From: Methylobacterium sp. Leaf112
Lineage (GTDB): Bacteria > Pseudomonadota > Alphaproteobacteria > Rhizobiales > Beijerinckiaceae
DNA length: 64,000 bases
Assembly: GCF_001423295.1 (NCBI RefSeq)
Contig: NZ_LMNG01000012.1
Coordinates: 186,728 to 250,727 of the forward strand
Direction of reading: 5' to 3'
Shown: in pieces, positions 7,196 to 17,413 of the stretch
Layout: each line of letters starts with the position of its first letter
Numbering within the stretch: the first letter of the stretch is position 1
Notes under the pieces: model-generated
Seen by the model: only the letters and a program-made list of their open reading frames with translations
What the model was told of the DNA's origin: nothing
Databases searched by the model: none
Translations under genes and position numbers: made by a program

Positions 7196-8716
7196 ATGAT
7201 TGTCCGATCCCGGAGCGCCACCCGCCAACTGCCGATCCTGGTGGTGCCGGTCCTTGCGAGCCTCCTCGCCGGTCCGGTCACGGCTCGGCCGGTGCCCGAC
7301 CTCGCTCCGGCGCCCGTGCTCGCCGTCGGCTCGAACGAGGCCGCGACCTCGCGCAAGATCGAGCTGACCATGGGCCGCTCCATCGTCATCGACCTGCCGC
7401 GCGACGCCAAGGAGGTGTTCGTCGCCAACCCGAAGGTCGCCAACGCCGTCGTGCGCTCGACCCGCAAAGTGTTCGTCATCGGCATGGAGGACGGCGCCAC
7501 CTCGATCTTCATCATGGACGGCGAAGGCCGACAGATCACCGCCCTCGACGTCACCGTGGCGCGCGACCTCCAGCTCGGCGCCCTGCGCCAGATCCTGACG
7601 CAGAGCATCGCGAATGCCCGGTTCGACATCCGCACCGCCGGCAGCTCGATCATCCTGTCCGGCAGCGTCAACTCCGCGGCGGAAGCCTCCCAGGCCATCG
7701 ACATCGCCAACGCCTTCGTGGGCCAGTCCGGCTCTGCGGGCGCGGGCGGCGCCTCGGCGGGCGCCGCCGCAGGCAGCACCCCGACCCGGGGCACGGTGAT
7801 CAACAACATCACCATCCGGGGCCGTGATCAGGTGATGCTGCGCGTGACCGTGGTCGAGGTCGCCCGCACGGTGCTGAAGCAGTTCGGCATCAACATCAGC
7901 GGCAACTGGTCGGGGCTGAACCTCGTCAACAATGCACCGTTCGCCCTCAACGGCAGCGCCTTTCCCAACGGCAACGCCCTCAGTGGCACCGTCACCGGTA
8001 CGGGTGGCGCGAGTCTCACGGCGACCCTCAGGGCGTTTGAGCAGGCCGGCGTCTCCCGTGTGCTCGCCGAGCCCACCCTGACGGCAATTTCCGGCGAAGC
8101 GGCGAAGTTCACTGCGGGCGGTCAGATTCCGGTACCGTCCACCCTCTCGTGCGTTCAGAACGTTGGCGTACAGACCTGCACACCTTCCATTGCGTTCAAG
8201 CCTTACGGCGTCAGCCTGACTTTCACCCCCGTGGTACTCGCCGAGAACCGAATTTCGATCCGGGTCGGCACCGATGTTACCGAGATCGATCAAACGAACT
8301 CGATCAACCTCGGCCAGGGTGGCACGAGCTTTCCCGTACCGGGCTTCACGGTGCGCAGCTCCGAGACCACCGTCGAACTCGCCTCCGGCGCCAGCATGAT
8401 GACCGCCGGCCTGATCCAGCAGCGCAACAAAGCCACCATCTCGGGGCTGCCGGGGCTGATCAACCTGCCGATCATCGGTGCCCTGTTCCGGTCGCGCGAC
8501 TATCAGCGCCAGGAGACGGAGCTGATGATCATGGTCACCCCCTACATCGCCAAGCCCATGGAGGCGCGCCAGCCCGCGCGGCCCGACGACGGCTTCGTCG
8601 ACGCCCAGGACGCGCAGGGCATCCTGCTCGGACGCCTGAACCGCCTCTACGGCGTCGCGGGCGCAAGTCCGCTCGGACCGGCCTATCGCGGCCGGGTCGG
8701 CTTCATCACCGACTAG
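7196..8716 (+). CDS. cpaC: Tad pilus secretin CpaC/RcpA
   Basis: The outer-membrane secretin through which the Flp pilus emerges. From the chosen start the 506-residue product has a signal peptide, an N domain (about 55-130; MGRSIVIDLPRDAKEVFVAN), a BON-like segment (about 130-185), a Gly/Ala-rich linker, and the secretin pore domain. The pore domain ends in the signature ISGLPGLINLPIIGALF and TELMIMVTPYI. ATG 7196 is preferred because AGGGG lies 9 bases upstream; ATG 7160 (overlapping the cpaB stop) and ATG 7178 are in-frame alternatives that lengthen the signal peptide. A CXnC pair (LSCVQNVGVQTC) sits in the pore domain. Confidence 0.94.
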   Translation: MIVRSRSATRQLPILVVPVLASLLAGPVTARPVPDLAPAPVLAVGSNEAATSRKIELTMGRSIVIDLPRDAKEVFVANPKVANAVVRSTRKVFVIGMEDGATSIFIMDGEGRQITALDVTVARDLQLGALRQILTQSIANARFDIRTAGSSIILSGSVNSAAEASQAIDIANAFVGQSGSAGAGGASAGAAAGSTPTRGTVINNITIRGRDQVMLRVTVVEVARTVLKQFGINISGNWSGLNLVNNAPFALNGSAFPNGNALSGTVTGTGGASLTATLRAFEQAGVSRVLAEPTLTAISGEAAKFTAGGQIPVPSTLSCVQNVGVQTCTPSIAFKPYGVSLTFTPVVLAENRISIRVGTDVTEIDQTNSINLGQGGTSFPVPGFTVRSSETTVELASGASMMTAGLIQQRNKATISGLPGLINLPIIGALFRSRDYQRQETELMIMVTPYIAKPMEARQPARPDDGFVDAQDAQGILLGRLNRLYGVAGASPLGPAYRGRVGFITD

Positions 8717-8763
8717 TCCTACCCGCTCAAAGACCCGGCCCCCGTTCCGCCAGGACCCCTTCC

Positions 8764-9507
8764 ATGCCCGCGTCTCCCACGCCAAAGTCTTCCACGCTCA
8801 AAGCCCTGGCCGCAATCAGCGCCCTGACGGCGCTCCTCGGCGCGTGCCAGAACCGTGCTCCGGCGACGACGGGCTCGCTCTATCCCACGGACTACCGGGC
8901 ACGGCACCCCATCGCCCTCACGGATGCCGGCCGCAGCCTCGACGTGTTCGTCACCGGCACCGGCCACATCGATCCGCGCCAGGCCGCCGACATCGACGCG
9001 TTCTTCGTCGACTTCCGGCGCTACGGCCGCGGCACCCTCGTCCTCGACATGCCGCGGGGCGTCGCCCCCGCCATGGGGGCCGCCGTCGAACGCACGGGCG
9101 CGGCCATCCGCCGAATGAGCGCCGAGGGCGGCTTGGCCCCCGGACAACTCGTGGTGACGAGTTACGCGGTCGCAACTCCGACCCTCGTCGCCCCCTTGCG
9201 CCTCAGCTTCCAGCGGATGGAGGCCAAGGTCGCGGGCCAGTGCGGATTGTGGCCGCAGGATCTCGGGGTCGGCGACGCCGCCTTCAACGGGCGCAACGAG
9301 GCCCATTGGAATTTCGGTTGCTCGACGCAGTCGAACATCGCCGCTCAAGTCGCCGATCCCATCGATCTCGTGCGCGGCCGTCCCGAGGGGCGCATCGACA
9401 CCGTCCGCCGCACCAAGAACATCGAGAAATTGCGGACCGGCAATGATCCGTCAATTCCCTGGCGCCAGGATGGCAAGGCCGACGTGAAATCCCAGGTCTC
9501 GCAGTAG
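8764..9507 (+). CDS. cpaD: Tad pilus lipoprotein CpaD
   Basis: A 247-residue outer-membrane lipoprotein, the likely pilotin or partner of the CpaC secretin. The signal ends in the lipobox LLGAC with C28 as acylated cysteine. The family core includes HPIALTDAGRSLDVFV, a conserved FGCSTQSNIAAQVADP and the DLVRGRP segment that define CpaD. It lies 47 bases after cpaC. The C-terminus (RQDGKADVKSQVSQ) is polar and probably disordered. Confidence 0.92.
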   Translation: MPASPTPKSSTLKALAAISALTALLGACQNRAPATTGSLYPTDYRARHPIALTDAGRSLDVFVTGTGHIDPRQAADIDAFFVDFRRYGRGTLVLDMPRGVAPAMGAAVERTGAAIRRMSAEGGLAPGQLVVTSYAVATPTLVAPLRLSFQRMEAKVAGQCGLWPQDLGVGDAAFNGRNEAHWNFGCSTQSNIAAQVADPIDLVRGRPEGRIDTVRRTKNIEKLRTGNDPSIPWRQDGKADVKSQVSQ

Positions 9508-9619
9508 CCCCCGGGCGCGGCGCCTGCTCCGGGGTGCCGCGGCCGAAGACGTGCCGATCGACCGAAACCCGCGACTCCCGAATGCGCCCTTCGGGGCAAC
9601 CTGAACCGGAACCAGAGCC

Positions 9620-10864
9620 ATGGTGGACCCGAACCAGACACCCGAGCGCCTCATCGCCCCGGTGCCGCGGATCACGATCCAGGCCTTTTGCGAGACCCAG
9701 GACACGGCCGTCGTGATCGAAGCCGCGAGCTCCGACCGGCGGATGCAGAAGGCTCACGTGAAGGTGCAGATGGGCGGCGGCGCCGCAGCCGTCGAAGCCT
9801 ATCGCCATGCGCCGACCCCGAACGTCATCGTCATCGAGACGCAAGGGGCCAAATCACGCCCGATCGAATGCCTCGATTCCCTCGCCGAAGTCTGCGACGC
9901 CGGCACCAAGGTCATCGTCATCGGCCACGTCAACGACGTGATGCTCTACCGCCAGTTCCTTCAGCGCGGGGTGAGCGAGTACCTCATGGCGCCCGTGGAT
10001 CCGATCATGCTGATCCAGGCGGTGTCGGACCTGTTCTCGGCCCCGGGCGCCAAACCCGTCGGCCGCACCATCGCGGTGGTGGGTGCCAAGGGCGGCGTCG
10101 GCGCGTCCACCCTCGCCCACAACCTCGCCTGGACCATCGCCCGGGAGCAGGACACCGCGACGGTGATCGCCGACCTCGATATCGCCTTCGGCACCGCGAG
10201 CCTGAACTTCAACCAGGATCCGCCCCAGGGCATCGCCGAAGCGGTGTTCTCGCCCGAGCGCCTCGACGCGAACCTCCTCGACCGCCTGCTGTCGAAATGC
10301 GCCGACAACCTCACCCTTCTCGCCGCGCCCGCGACCCTCGACCGGACCATCGACCTGTCGGAGCAGGCCATGGACGCGGTCATCGACCTCCTGCGCAACA
10401 CGGTCCCGTGCGTCGTCCTCGACGTGCCGCATGTCTGGACCGCCTGGTCGAAACGGCTCCTCGTCTCGGCCGACGAGATCCTGATCGTGAGCGCACCCGA
10501 ACTCGCGTCCCTGCGCAACACCAAGAACCTTCTGACCTTGCTCCAGCAGAACCGCCCGAACGACGCCAAGGCGCGCGTCGTCCTCAACGGCGTCGGCATG
10601 TCGAAGCGCCCCGAGATCAGCGTCGCCGAGTTCGCCAAGGCCCTCGACGCCCCGATCACCGCGAGCCTGCCCTTCGAGCCCGCCCTGTTCGGAACGGCGG
10701 CGAACAACGGCCAGATGATCGCCGAAGTGCAGGCCGGGGCCAAGGTCACGGACGTGTTCTCGGCACTGGCCGCCACCCTCGTGGGGCGTTCCGAGACGCG
10801 ACGCCCGCGCGCGAACCTTCTCGAGCCGCTCCTGGCGCGGCTGCAGCGCCGCAAGGCGTCGTGA
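9620..10864 (+). CDS. cpaE: CpaE/TadZ-type pilus localisation ATPase (receiver-like domain + MinD-like ATPase)
   Basis: CpaE/TadZ places the Tad machine at its cellular site. The 414 residues have an atypical receiver-like domain (about 20-140; VIVIETQGA and VIVIGHVNDVMLYRQF) and a ParA/MinD ATPase domain from about 145. The deviant Walker A is GAKGGVGASTLAHN (about 155-168) and the Walker B-like strand is TATVIADLDIAFG. Length and architecture are standard. It starts after a 112-base GC-rich gap following cpaD; a small hairpin there may modulate downstream expression. Confidence 0.93.
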   Translation: MVDPNQTPERLIAPVPRITIQAFCETQDTAVVIEAASSDRRMQKAHVKVQMGGGAAAVEAYRHAPTPNVIVIETQGAKSRPIECLDSLAEVCDAGTKVIVIGHVNDVMLYRQFLQRGVSEYLMAPVDPIMLIQAVSDLFSAPGAKPVGRTIAVVGAKGGVGASTLAHNLAWTIAREQDTATVIADLDIAFGTASLNFNQDPPQGIAEAVFSPERLDANLLDRLLSKCADNLTLLAAPATLDRTIDLSEQAMDAVIDLLRNTVPCVVLDVPHVWTAWSKRLLVSADEILIVSAPELASLRNTKNLLTLLQQNRPNDAKARVVLNGVGMSKRPEISVAEFAKALDAPITASLPFEPALFGTAANNGQMIAEVQAGAKVTDVFSALAATLVGRSETRRPRANLLEPLLARLQRRKAS

Positions 10865-10918
10865 TGCGCGATCCGCATCGTCGCCCGGTCCCAGCTCCCT
10901 CGACCGGAGACATCCCCC

Positions 10919-12367
10919 ATGTTCGGTAGGCGACACGGCTCGGCGGCCGCTCAGGTCGCCCCCATGCACCTCGCCCCGCGTCCAGTCGCGACCCAGCCGA
11001 TCCACCAGGAACCGGCGGGGCGCCCGCGCGTCGAGGTGCCGGTGCCCGTCCAGCCCGTGGTCGAGGCGGCAAAATCCGAGGATTACTTCCGCACCAAGAG
11101 CATGATCTTCGGCGCGCTGATCGAGGCCATCGATCTGGCTCAGCTCGCTCGCCTCGATGCCGAATCCGCCCGTGAGGAAATCCGCGACATCGTCTCGGAG
11201 ATCATCGGTCTCAAGAACATCGTCCTGTCGATCAACGAGCAGGAAGACCTGCTCGACGACATCTGCAACGACGTCCTCGGCTACGGTCCGCTCGAGCCGC
11301 TTCTGATGCGCGACGACATCGCCGACATCATGGTGAACGGCGCCAACCGGGCCTTCATCGAAGTCGGCGGCAAGATCCAGCTCACGGGCGTGCGGTTCCG
11401 CGACAATCAGCAGCTCATGAACATCTGCCAGCGGATCGTCAGCCAGGTCGGCCGACGCGTCGATGAGGCCTCGCCGATCTGCGACGCGCGTCTCCCGGAC
11501 GGCTCGCGCGTCAATATCATCGCGCCGCCGCTGGCCATCGACGGACCGGTTCTGACCATTCGTAAATTCAAGAAGGACAAGCTCACCCTCGACCAGCTCG
11601 TCACCTTCGGGGCGATTTCGCCGGAGGGCGCGCGCATCCTGCAGATCATCGGCCGGGTGCGCTGCAACGTCGTCATCTCGGGCGGCACGGGCTCGGGCAA
11701 GACCACCCTGCTGAACTGCCTCACGGCCTACATCGACCACGACGAGCGCATCATCACCTGCGAGGACGCGGCCGAGCTGCAGCTCCAGCAGGCCCACGTG
11801 GTGCGCCTCGAGACCCGGCCGGCCAACATGGAGGGCTCGGGCCAGGTCACCATGCGCGATCTCGTGAAGAACTGCCTGCGCATGCGGCCGGAACGGATCA
11901 TCGTCGGCGAGGTTCGCGGCCCGGAGGCCTTCGATCTGCTCCAGGCCATGAACACCGGCCACGACGGCTCGATGGGCACGCTACACGCCAACTCGCCCCG
12001 CGAGGCCCTGAGCCGCCTCGAATCGATGATCACCATGGGCGGGTTCACCCTACCGTCGCGGACCCTGCGCGAGATGATCTGCGGCTCCATCGACATCATC
12101 GTTCAGGCCACCCGCCTGCGTGACGGTTCGCGGCGCATCACGCACATCACCGAGGTGATGGGGATGGAGGGCGACGTGATCATCACCCAGGATCTGCTCC
12201 TCTACGACATCCTCGGCGAGGATCAGAACGGCAAGCTCATCGGGCGGCATCGCTCCACCGGTATCGGACGGCCGCGTTTCTGGGAACGGGCGCGGTACTA
12301 CGGCGAGGAGAAGGCCCTGGCTGCGGCCCTCGACGCCGCCGCCGTACTGGAGGAGGGCAGCCTGTGA
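10919..12367 (+). CDS. cpaF: Tad pilus secretion ATPase CpaF/TadA
   Basis: The hexameric PilT/VirB11-type ATPase that powers Flp pilus assembly. The 482-residue product has a disordered Pro/Ala-rich N-terminus (1-55), an N-terminal domain, and the ATPase core. Walker A is GGTGSGKTT at about residues 255-263, with the Asp box, the Walker B region [24 protein letters not shown] (split here for reading) and the His box [14 protein letters not shown]. All catalytic elements are intact. It follows cpaE by 54 bases and precedes tadB. Confidence 0.96.
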   Translation: MFGRRHGSAAAQVAPMHLAPRPVATQPIHQEPAGRPRVEVPVPVQPVVEAAKSEDYFRTKSMIFGALIEAIDLAQLARLDAESAREEIRDIVSEIIGLKNIVLSINEQEDLLDDICNDVLGYGPLEPLLMRDDIADIMVNGANRAFIEVGGKIQLTGVRFRDNQQLMNICQRIVSQVGRRVDEASPICDARLPDGSRVNIIAPPLAIDGPVLTIRKFKKDKLTLDQLVTFGAISPEGARILQIIGRVRCNVVISGGTGSGKTTLLNCLTAYIDHDERIITCEDAAELQLQQAHVVRLETRPANMEGSGQVTMRDLVKNCLRMRPERIIVGEVRGPEAFDLLQAMNTGHDGSMGTLHANSPREALSRLESMITMGGFTLPSRTLREMICGSIDIIVQATRLRDGSRRITHITEVMGMEGDVIITQDLLLYDILGEDQNGKLIGRHRSTGIGRPRFWERARYYGEEKALAAALDAAAVLEEGSL

Positions 12368-12416
12368 GGCACCCGTTCTTGAGCGACGGGGTCCGTCGCA
12401 TCCCCACGGTGACGCC

Positions 12417-13385
12417 TTGAACGCCAACCTGCCCCTCGCCGCCGGGCTCGCCGCCCTGGCCGCCGGCGCAGTCGCCTGGGTCATGCTGACCCCGCTCATG
12501 ACGGGCGAGAAGCGCGCGAGCCAGCGCCGCCGGGCGATCAGCGTGGTGACGCCGGGGGCGAGCGCGCGCGCGGTCACCACCAGCCGGCGCGAGCAGGTGG
12601 CGAAGAGCCTCAAGGAGATCGAGGCCAAGAAGGCCGGCACCCGCGCCAGCCTGGAGCTCAGAATCGCCCAGGCCGGCCTGACCTGGAGCCGGGAGCAGTA
12701 CTACGTCGTCTCGGGCGTGCTCGCCTTCCTGTTGGGCCTCGTCGCCTATCTGACCATCAGCAGCATTCCGGCGACCCTCGCGGCGATCTTCGCGGGTGGA
12801 CTCGGTCTGCCGATGTGGTTTCTCGCCCATTGGCGCAAGCGCAGGGTCGCGCGCTTCATCGCTGAGTTGCCAACCGCCATCGACATCATCACGCGCGGCG
12901 TGCGCGCCGGTATTCCCGTGAGCGACTGCTTCCGCATCATCTCGCGCGAGGCCGAGGAGCCGATCCGCTCCGAGTTCCGGATCGTGGTCGAGTCGCAGAC
13001 CCTCGGCCTGTCCCTGGGCGAAGCCCTGGTGAAGATGCACGAGCGCGTCCCCGTCTCGGACGTGAACTTCTTCGCCATCGTCATCGGGATCCAGGCGAAA
13101 TCCGGCGGCAACCTTTCGGAGGCCCTGGCCAACCTTTCCCGGGTGCTGCGCGAACGCAAGAAGATGGCCGGCAAGATCCAGGCGATGAGCATGGAGGCCA
13201 AGGCGTCGGGCGGCATCATCGCGGCGCTGCCGTTCGTGGTCGCGACCCTGACCTACATCGCCAGCCCGGACTACATCGCCCTGCTGTGGACGACGGATAT
13301 CGGCAAGATCGGCCTCGTCGCCTCGGCGATCTGGATGTCGCTCGGCATCTTCACCATGAAGAAGATGATCAGCTTCGACTTCTGA
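12417..13385 (+). CDS. tadB: Tad pilus inner-membrane platform protein TadB/CpaG
   Basis: A 322-residue T2SSF-domain membrane protein of the pilus platform. An N-terminal helix (LPLAAGLAALAAGAVAWVML) precedes a cytoplasmic segment. Paired membrane helices lie near 105-140, the T2SSF domain begins about 160 (ELPTAIDIITRGVRAG and GNLSEALANLSRVLRER), and terminal helices follow. No in-frame ATG lies near the beginning, so TTG 12417 is taken as start; it places the first membrane helix at the N-terminus as in relatives. It is translated 49 bases after cpaF. Confidence 0.9.
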   Translation: MNANLPLAAGLAALAAGAVAWVMLTPLMTGEKRASQRRRAISVVTPGASARAVTTSRREQVAKSLKEIEAKKAGTRASLELRIAQAGLTWSREQYYVVSGVLAFLLGLVAYLTISSIPATLAAIFAGGLGLPMWFLAHWRKRRVARFIAELPTAIDIITRGVRAGIPVSDCFRIISREAEEPIRSEFRIVVESQTLGLSLGEALVKMHERVPVSDVNFFAIVIGIQAKSGGNLSEALANLSRVLRERKKMAGKIQAMSMEAKASGGIIAALPFVVATLTYIASPDYIALLWTTDIGKIGLVASAIWMSLGIFTMKKMISFDF

Positions 13386-13417
13386 CGGGAGCGCGACCGC
13401 GCGAAAGCCTGAAAACC

Positions 13418-14389
13418 ATGCTGGACGTCCTCGCCCACAAGCTCATCGATCCGCGCTTCCTCGGAATGGCGCTCGCCGGAATCGCGGCGGCAGCCACCGC
13501 CTTCGCCCTGCTCCAGCCCCTGATCGAGCCCGATCGCCTGGGCAAGCGCATGAAGATGGTCGGGGAGGAGCGCGACGAGCTGCGCCAGCGCGAGCGCGAA
13601 CGCCTGTCGAACACCGCCGCCAAGGCGACCCTTCGGGTGGCGCCGAAAGCCTACATGAAGCGCGTGGTCGAGCAGTTCAACCTCAGCCGCTGGCTCGGAA
13701 CCGAGACGGCGCGACAGCAGCTCCTTATGGCCGGCTACCGCTCCCCAGGCGCCGAGACCGGGTTCCTGTTCTTCCGCATGGTGACGCCCATCGCGATGCT
13801 CGTGGCGTCGATCCTCTACCTGTTCGTCCTCAACGTCATCGACCAGCCCGTGGCGATCCGCGCCATGATGGTGATCGCCGCCGTGCTTCTCGGCATCAAG
13901 ATGCCCGAGCTCTACCTCCACAACGCCACCAAGAAGCGCCAGACCGAGATCCGGAAGGCCTGGCCCGACGCCCTCGACCTCAGCCTGATCTGTGTCGAAT
14001 CCGGCATGTCGGTCGAGCACGCTTTCCGGCGGGTGAGCACGGAGATCGCGACCCAGTCCATCGTGCTCGCCGAGGAGCTCGCGGTGATGACCGCCGAACT
14101 GTCGTTCCTGCCCGACCGGCGCCAAGCCTTCGAGAATCTCGCCAATCGCACGGGCCTCGACCCGGTCAAGGCGGTGACCACCGCCCTCATCCAGGCCGAG
14201 CGCTACGGCACGCCCGTCGGCCAGGCCCTGCGTGTGCTCTCCCAGGAGAGCCGCGACACCCGGATGAACGAGGCCGAGAAGAAAGCCGCGGCCCTGCCGC
14301 CGAAGCTCACCGTGCCGATGATCCTGTTCTTCCTGCCGGTGCTGTTCGTGGTGATCCTCACCCCGGCGATGATCCAGGTGTTCAAGTAA
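13418..14389 (+). CDS. tadC: Tad pilus inner-membrane platform protein TadC/CpaH
   Basis: The second T2SSF-domain platform protein, 323 residues. Membrane helices lie at about 12-35, 125-145 and 150-170 and the C-terminal hairpin ends PMILFFLPVLFVVILTPAMIQVF. The T2SSF core includes WPDALDLSLICVESGMSVEHAF and RYGTPVGQALRVLSQESRDTR. ATG 13418 is the first plausible start after tadB (32-base gap). It is the last Tad gene here: no tadD, tadE/F or tadG-like genes follow, so the minor pseudopilins and TPR protein must be encoded elsewhere. Confidence 0.93.
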   Translation: MLDVLAHKLIDPRFLGMALAGIAAAATAFALLQPLIEPDRLGKRMKMVGEERDELRQRERERLSNTAAKATLRVAPKAYMKRVVEQFNLSRWLGTETARQQLLMAGYRSPGAETGFLFFRMVTPIAMLVASILYLFVLNVIDQPVAIRAMMVIAAVLLGIKMPELYLHNATKKRQTEIRKAWPDALDLSLICVESGMSVEHAFRRVSTEIATQSIVLAEELAVMTAELSFLPDRRQAFENLANRTGLDPVKAVTTALIQAERYGTPVGQALRVLSQESRDTRMNEAEKKAAALPPKLTVPMILFFLPVLFVVILTPAMIQVFK

Positions 14390-15130
14390 GCGTCGGACGG
14401 GGGGCCGCAGGCGGCCCGTCGCTTCCGGAACGCGATCGCTCGATAGTTCCGTGAGGGCGCCGATCTCAAGTGTCGATCGGTCACCAAATCTCCGGTTCCG
14501 ATCTGTTACGTGACGAGTCGGACCGGAGGAGTCCACACCCGTTCGTCGAGGTCCGGACAAGCGATGCCCGAGCCGTCGAGGCATCACGGGCAAGAGCCCG
14601 CGGCTTTCGTCGTTCTCATCCAGCCGGATCGCGACGTGACCCTATTCGATCCGGCTGGCATCGTCGAAAGGTCCGACCGTCGGGATCCCTCATCGCGTAG
14701 GTCGCCGCTCGACGGACGATTTCCGCAAGGACCGCACGTCTCGATCTCCGCCAGTCTCGATCCTGGTTCGGCTCGCGCTTCCTCGAACGAACGCGAGCGT
14801 GGGAGCCGGTCCGACCGGCTGCGAGACGGACAATGATGTCATTATCCGCCTTGTCGCACTCATCGACGACGTCATCAGCCGGGGTAGGCTGTGTGGGGGA
14901 TACACCGAGCCCACGCCGACTTGGCCGTGGGGCATTCGATCGGGGGGAGACAGAGAAACGATTTTTGGTTCAATACTGAGATATTGCAGCAATCGTGAGG
15001 GTGATTGCTTTTTCCGACACAGCGTCTTCGGTCAGCCGCAAACACAAACTCATCCTGAAATATCCCATCAATCACCGAACAATGGAGAACGGAGTTCAAT
15101 TCCGATTTGTTTAACAACTATAGGTTATCG
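14390..15130. other. 741-base gap between tadC and the CheZ-like gene
   Basis: No gene is supported. A GC-rich imperfect hairpin at 14395-14420 (GGACGG...CCCGTC with an inner GGCC/GGCC) directly follows tadC and may end the Tad transcript. From about 14960 to 15120 the base composition falls well below the surroundings (runs such as GATTTTTGGTTCAATACTGAGATATTGC), marking the probable promoter and leader of the next gene. The middle part has only incidental open frames with arginine- and serine-rich translations. Confidence 0.45.
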
Positions 15131-15724
15131 ATGGTGGTGCACCACCAGCGAGTAGCGATCGACCCAATGATCAGCAGCAAGCCCGTCCTCGACGATCGTA
15201 CCGCTCGCCTGCAGCAACATCTGGTTTCCATTTCCGAAGCCATCGTGCGCACTCGCCGGGAAATCGCCGAACTGCAACAGGAGCATGAGGCCGGTCGAGC
15301 CTGCGACGAACTGCAAGCCGTGGTTCTCGGCACGGAGCAGGCCACCGACAGCATCCTCACCGCCTCCGAGACCGTGGACGGCCTCGCCCGTGGGATTGCC
15401 AGACGGACGCAGGACGTTGCGACCCGGGCGGACGCCGAGGCCATCCAGCGCCAGATGCAGGCCATCTTCGAGGCCTGCAATTTTCAGGATCTCACGGGGC
15501 AGCGGATCTCGAAGGTCGTTCGCACCATCGCCTATGTCGAGGAGCGGGTCGGTGAGATGCTGCGCCTCTGGACGGGTCAAGCCGGGACAACGGGGTCGGC
15601 CAGACCGGCAGCCCGCAAGGCGGTCGGCGCTAGGCCGGACGAAGAACAATCGCTGCTGAACGGTCCCGCACTGCCCGGCACGGCTGCCGTCAGCCAGGAC
15701 GCCGTCGACGCGATGTTCCCGTAA
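15131..15724 (+). CDS. CheZ-like response-regulator phosphatase
   Basis: A 197-residue, mostly helical protein. Residues about 108-127 carry FQDLTGQRISKVV, matching the CheZ active-site helix in which the Asp and Gln of DLTGQ act on phospho-CheY. The region before it is long amphipathic helix (VSISEAIVRTRREIAELQQEHE), as expected for the CheZ four-helix bundle. The extreme C-terminus (SQDAVDAMFP) resembles the short CheY-tethering peptide of CheZ. ATG 15131 is chosen for AGG upstream; TTG 15107 and ATG 15167 are alternatives. No cheY or cheA is nearby; the next gene is a diguanylate cyclase 23 bases on, so the pair may link receiver dephosphorylation to c-di-GMP. Confidence 0.72.
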   Translation: MVVHHQRVAIDPMISSKPVLDDRTARLQQHLVSISEAIVRTRREIAELQQEHEAGRACDELQAVVLGTEQATDSILTASETVDGLARGIARRTQDVATRADAEAIQRQMQAIFEACNFQDLTGQRISKVVRTIAYVEERVGEMLRLWTGQAGTTGSARPAARKAVGARPDEEQSLLNGPALPGTAAVSQDAVDAMFP

Positions 15725-15747
15725 GACCACCACACGAGGACTTGCCG

Positions 15748-17325
15748 ATGGGCCGGATGCCGCAGATCGCCGGCATGACAACGCGGATCGCTCCCGCGAT
15801 TGCGCGGGTGGTCAAGCCGGTGGCAGCATCCGTCGCACCCGGTTTCCGGTCCGCCCGGGTCTGGATCGGGCTCGGAATCCTGGCACCTCTCGGCATGCTC
15901 GGCGTCTGCGTCGTGATGCTGATGGAACTTCGTCAGGACGCTTGGGACAAGGCGGAGCAAACCTCCCGAAACCTGCTGCAGGTGATCGAGCGCGACATCG
16001 ATCGCAACATCGAGATCATCGACTTGGCGTTGCTCGGCATCGTCGACAATCTCAAGCTGCCGGGCTTGAGCGAGATTGCGCCGCAGTTCCGCCAACGCAT
16101 CCTGTTCGACCGCGCCGTCAATGCCAAGGACCTCGGCGTGATGCTGGTGCTCGACGAGAACGGCGATGTGGCCTTCGACGCCGCGAGTTGGCCAGTGCGC
16201 CGCCTCAACAGCGCCGAACGCCCCTACTTCCAGGCCCACAAGGCCAACCCCCACCTGGGCCTCCAGATCAGCCGGCCGCTGATCTCACAGCTCAGCGGCA
16301 CACCGATCGTCGTGCTCAGCCGGCGGATCGACAAGGCCGACGGCTCCTTCGGCGGCGTCGTGCTCGGCAGCCTGTCGCTGCACTACTTCAACCGCCTGTT
16401 CGACCGGATCAAACTCGGACGGGCAGGGACGATCAACCTATTCCTGCACGACGGCACGCGCCTCGTGCGCCATCCCGAGCCCAATTCGGTGCTCGCCCCG
16501 AACTTCGCGGATTCGCCGAACGTCCAACGCTTCCTGCGCGAGATTCGCGGAAGCTTCGTCGGCATCACTCCGAGCGACGGGCTCGAGCGATTGTACACCT
16601 TCACGCAGGTGGCCGACTTACCGCTGATCCTGAACGTCGCCCTCCACACGCAGGAAATAGAGGGCGAGTGGCGGGCGAAGGCTCTTGTGATCGGCGCCCT
16701 CGTACTGGTCCTGTGCGGCCTCACGGTCGGGCTGTCGCTCCTGGTCGGATGGGAACTCAGGCGCCGCGCTGCCGCGGAAGCCGAGTTGGCCTGCCTTTCC
16801 CGCACCGATGCGCTCACGGCGCTGCACAACCGGCGCAGCTTCGAGGAGTCGTCGGAACGGATCTGGGACGAGGCGCGCCGTCGCGGCGGCGCTGTGGCCT
16901 TGCTCGCCATCGATGCCGATCACTTCAAGCGCTACAACGACCGTTACGGGCACGCCGTCGGCGATCGAGTTCTGCAGGCGCTCGCCCGCGCCCTGGAGCG
17001 GAGCGCACGTCGCCCGAACGATCTCGTCGCCCGCGTCGGTGGCGAGGAATTCTCCATACTCCTGGCGGACATCGAACCGGAGGGAGCCGCCTGGATCGCC
17101 GACCGGGTACACGCGGCAGTCGGCGAGCTCGTCGTCTGGGCTGATGGCGTCGATGTCGGACCGGTCACCGTGAGCATCGGCCTCGCCTTCAGCCTGCCAT
17201 GGAAGGGCGGTACGCCCGAAGACCTGTTCGGTCTGGCCGACGCAGCCCTTTACGAAGCGAAGGCGAACGGCCGCAACCGGACCTGCTACACGGTGATGGG
17301 CATCAAGAGCAGGCATGCGGCCTAG
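15748..17325 (+). CDS. Membrane diguanylate cyclase with periplasmic dCache-type sensor and GGDEF domain
   Basis: A 525-residue inner-membrane c-di-GMP synthase. One membrane helix (about 37-60), a periplasmic double-PDC/dCache sensor (about 65-300; KDLGVMLVLDENGDVAFD, RPLISQLSGTPIVVLSRRID), a second helix (about 310-335) and the GGDEF domain (about 350-515). The catalytic motif GGEEF at 431-435 is intact. The inhibitory site RPND sits five residues before it, so product feedback is expected. ATG 15748 with GAGGA upstream is chosen over an in-frame TTG at 15742. Its ligand is unknown. It follows the CheZ-like gene and lies near PilZ and HD-GYP genes. Confidence 0.92.
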   Translation: MGRMPQIAGMTTRIAPAIARVVKPVAASVAPGFRSARVWIGLGILAPLGMLGVCVVMLMELRQDAWDKAEQTSRNLLQVIERDIDRNIEIIDLALLGIVDNLKLPGLSEIAPQFRQRILFDRAVNAKDLGVMLVLDENGDVAFDAASWPVRRLNSAERPYFQAHKANPHLGLQISRPLISQLSGTPIVVLSRRIDKADGSFGGVVLGSLSLHYFNRLFDRIKLGRAGTINLFLHDGTRLVRHPEPNSVLAPNFADSPNVQRFLREIRGSFVGITPSDGLERLYTFTQVADLPLILNVALHTQEIEGEWRAKALVIGALVLVLCGLTVGLSLLVGWELRRRAAAEAELACLSRTDALTALHNRRSFEESSERIWDEARRRGGAVALLAIDADHFKRYNDRYGHAVGDRVLQALARALERSARRPNDLVARVGGEEFSILLADIEPEGAAWIADRVHAAVGELVVWADGVDVGPVTVSIGLAFSLPWKGGTPEDLFGLADAALYEAKANGRNRTCYTVMGIKSRHAA

Positions 17326-17413
17326 GCCGAACAAAGCGTACCCGCCTGTTACCCGGTCGCACATAAGATCAGTAGCCACCGAAAAACGACCGGACTAGCT
17401 ATAGCCCCAGCCC

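Noticed and set aside
9854..11962. 702-codon minus-strand frame opposite cpaE and cpaF
   Set aside because: Antisense shadow of two well-supported Tad genes, with the same low-complexity composition seen opposite other genes here.
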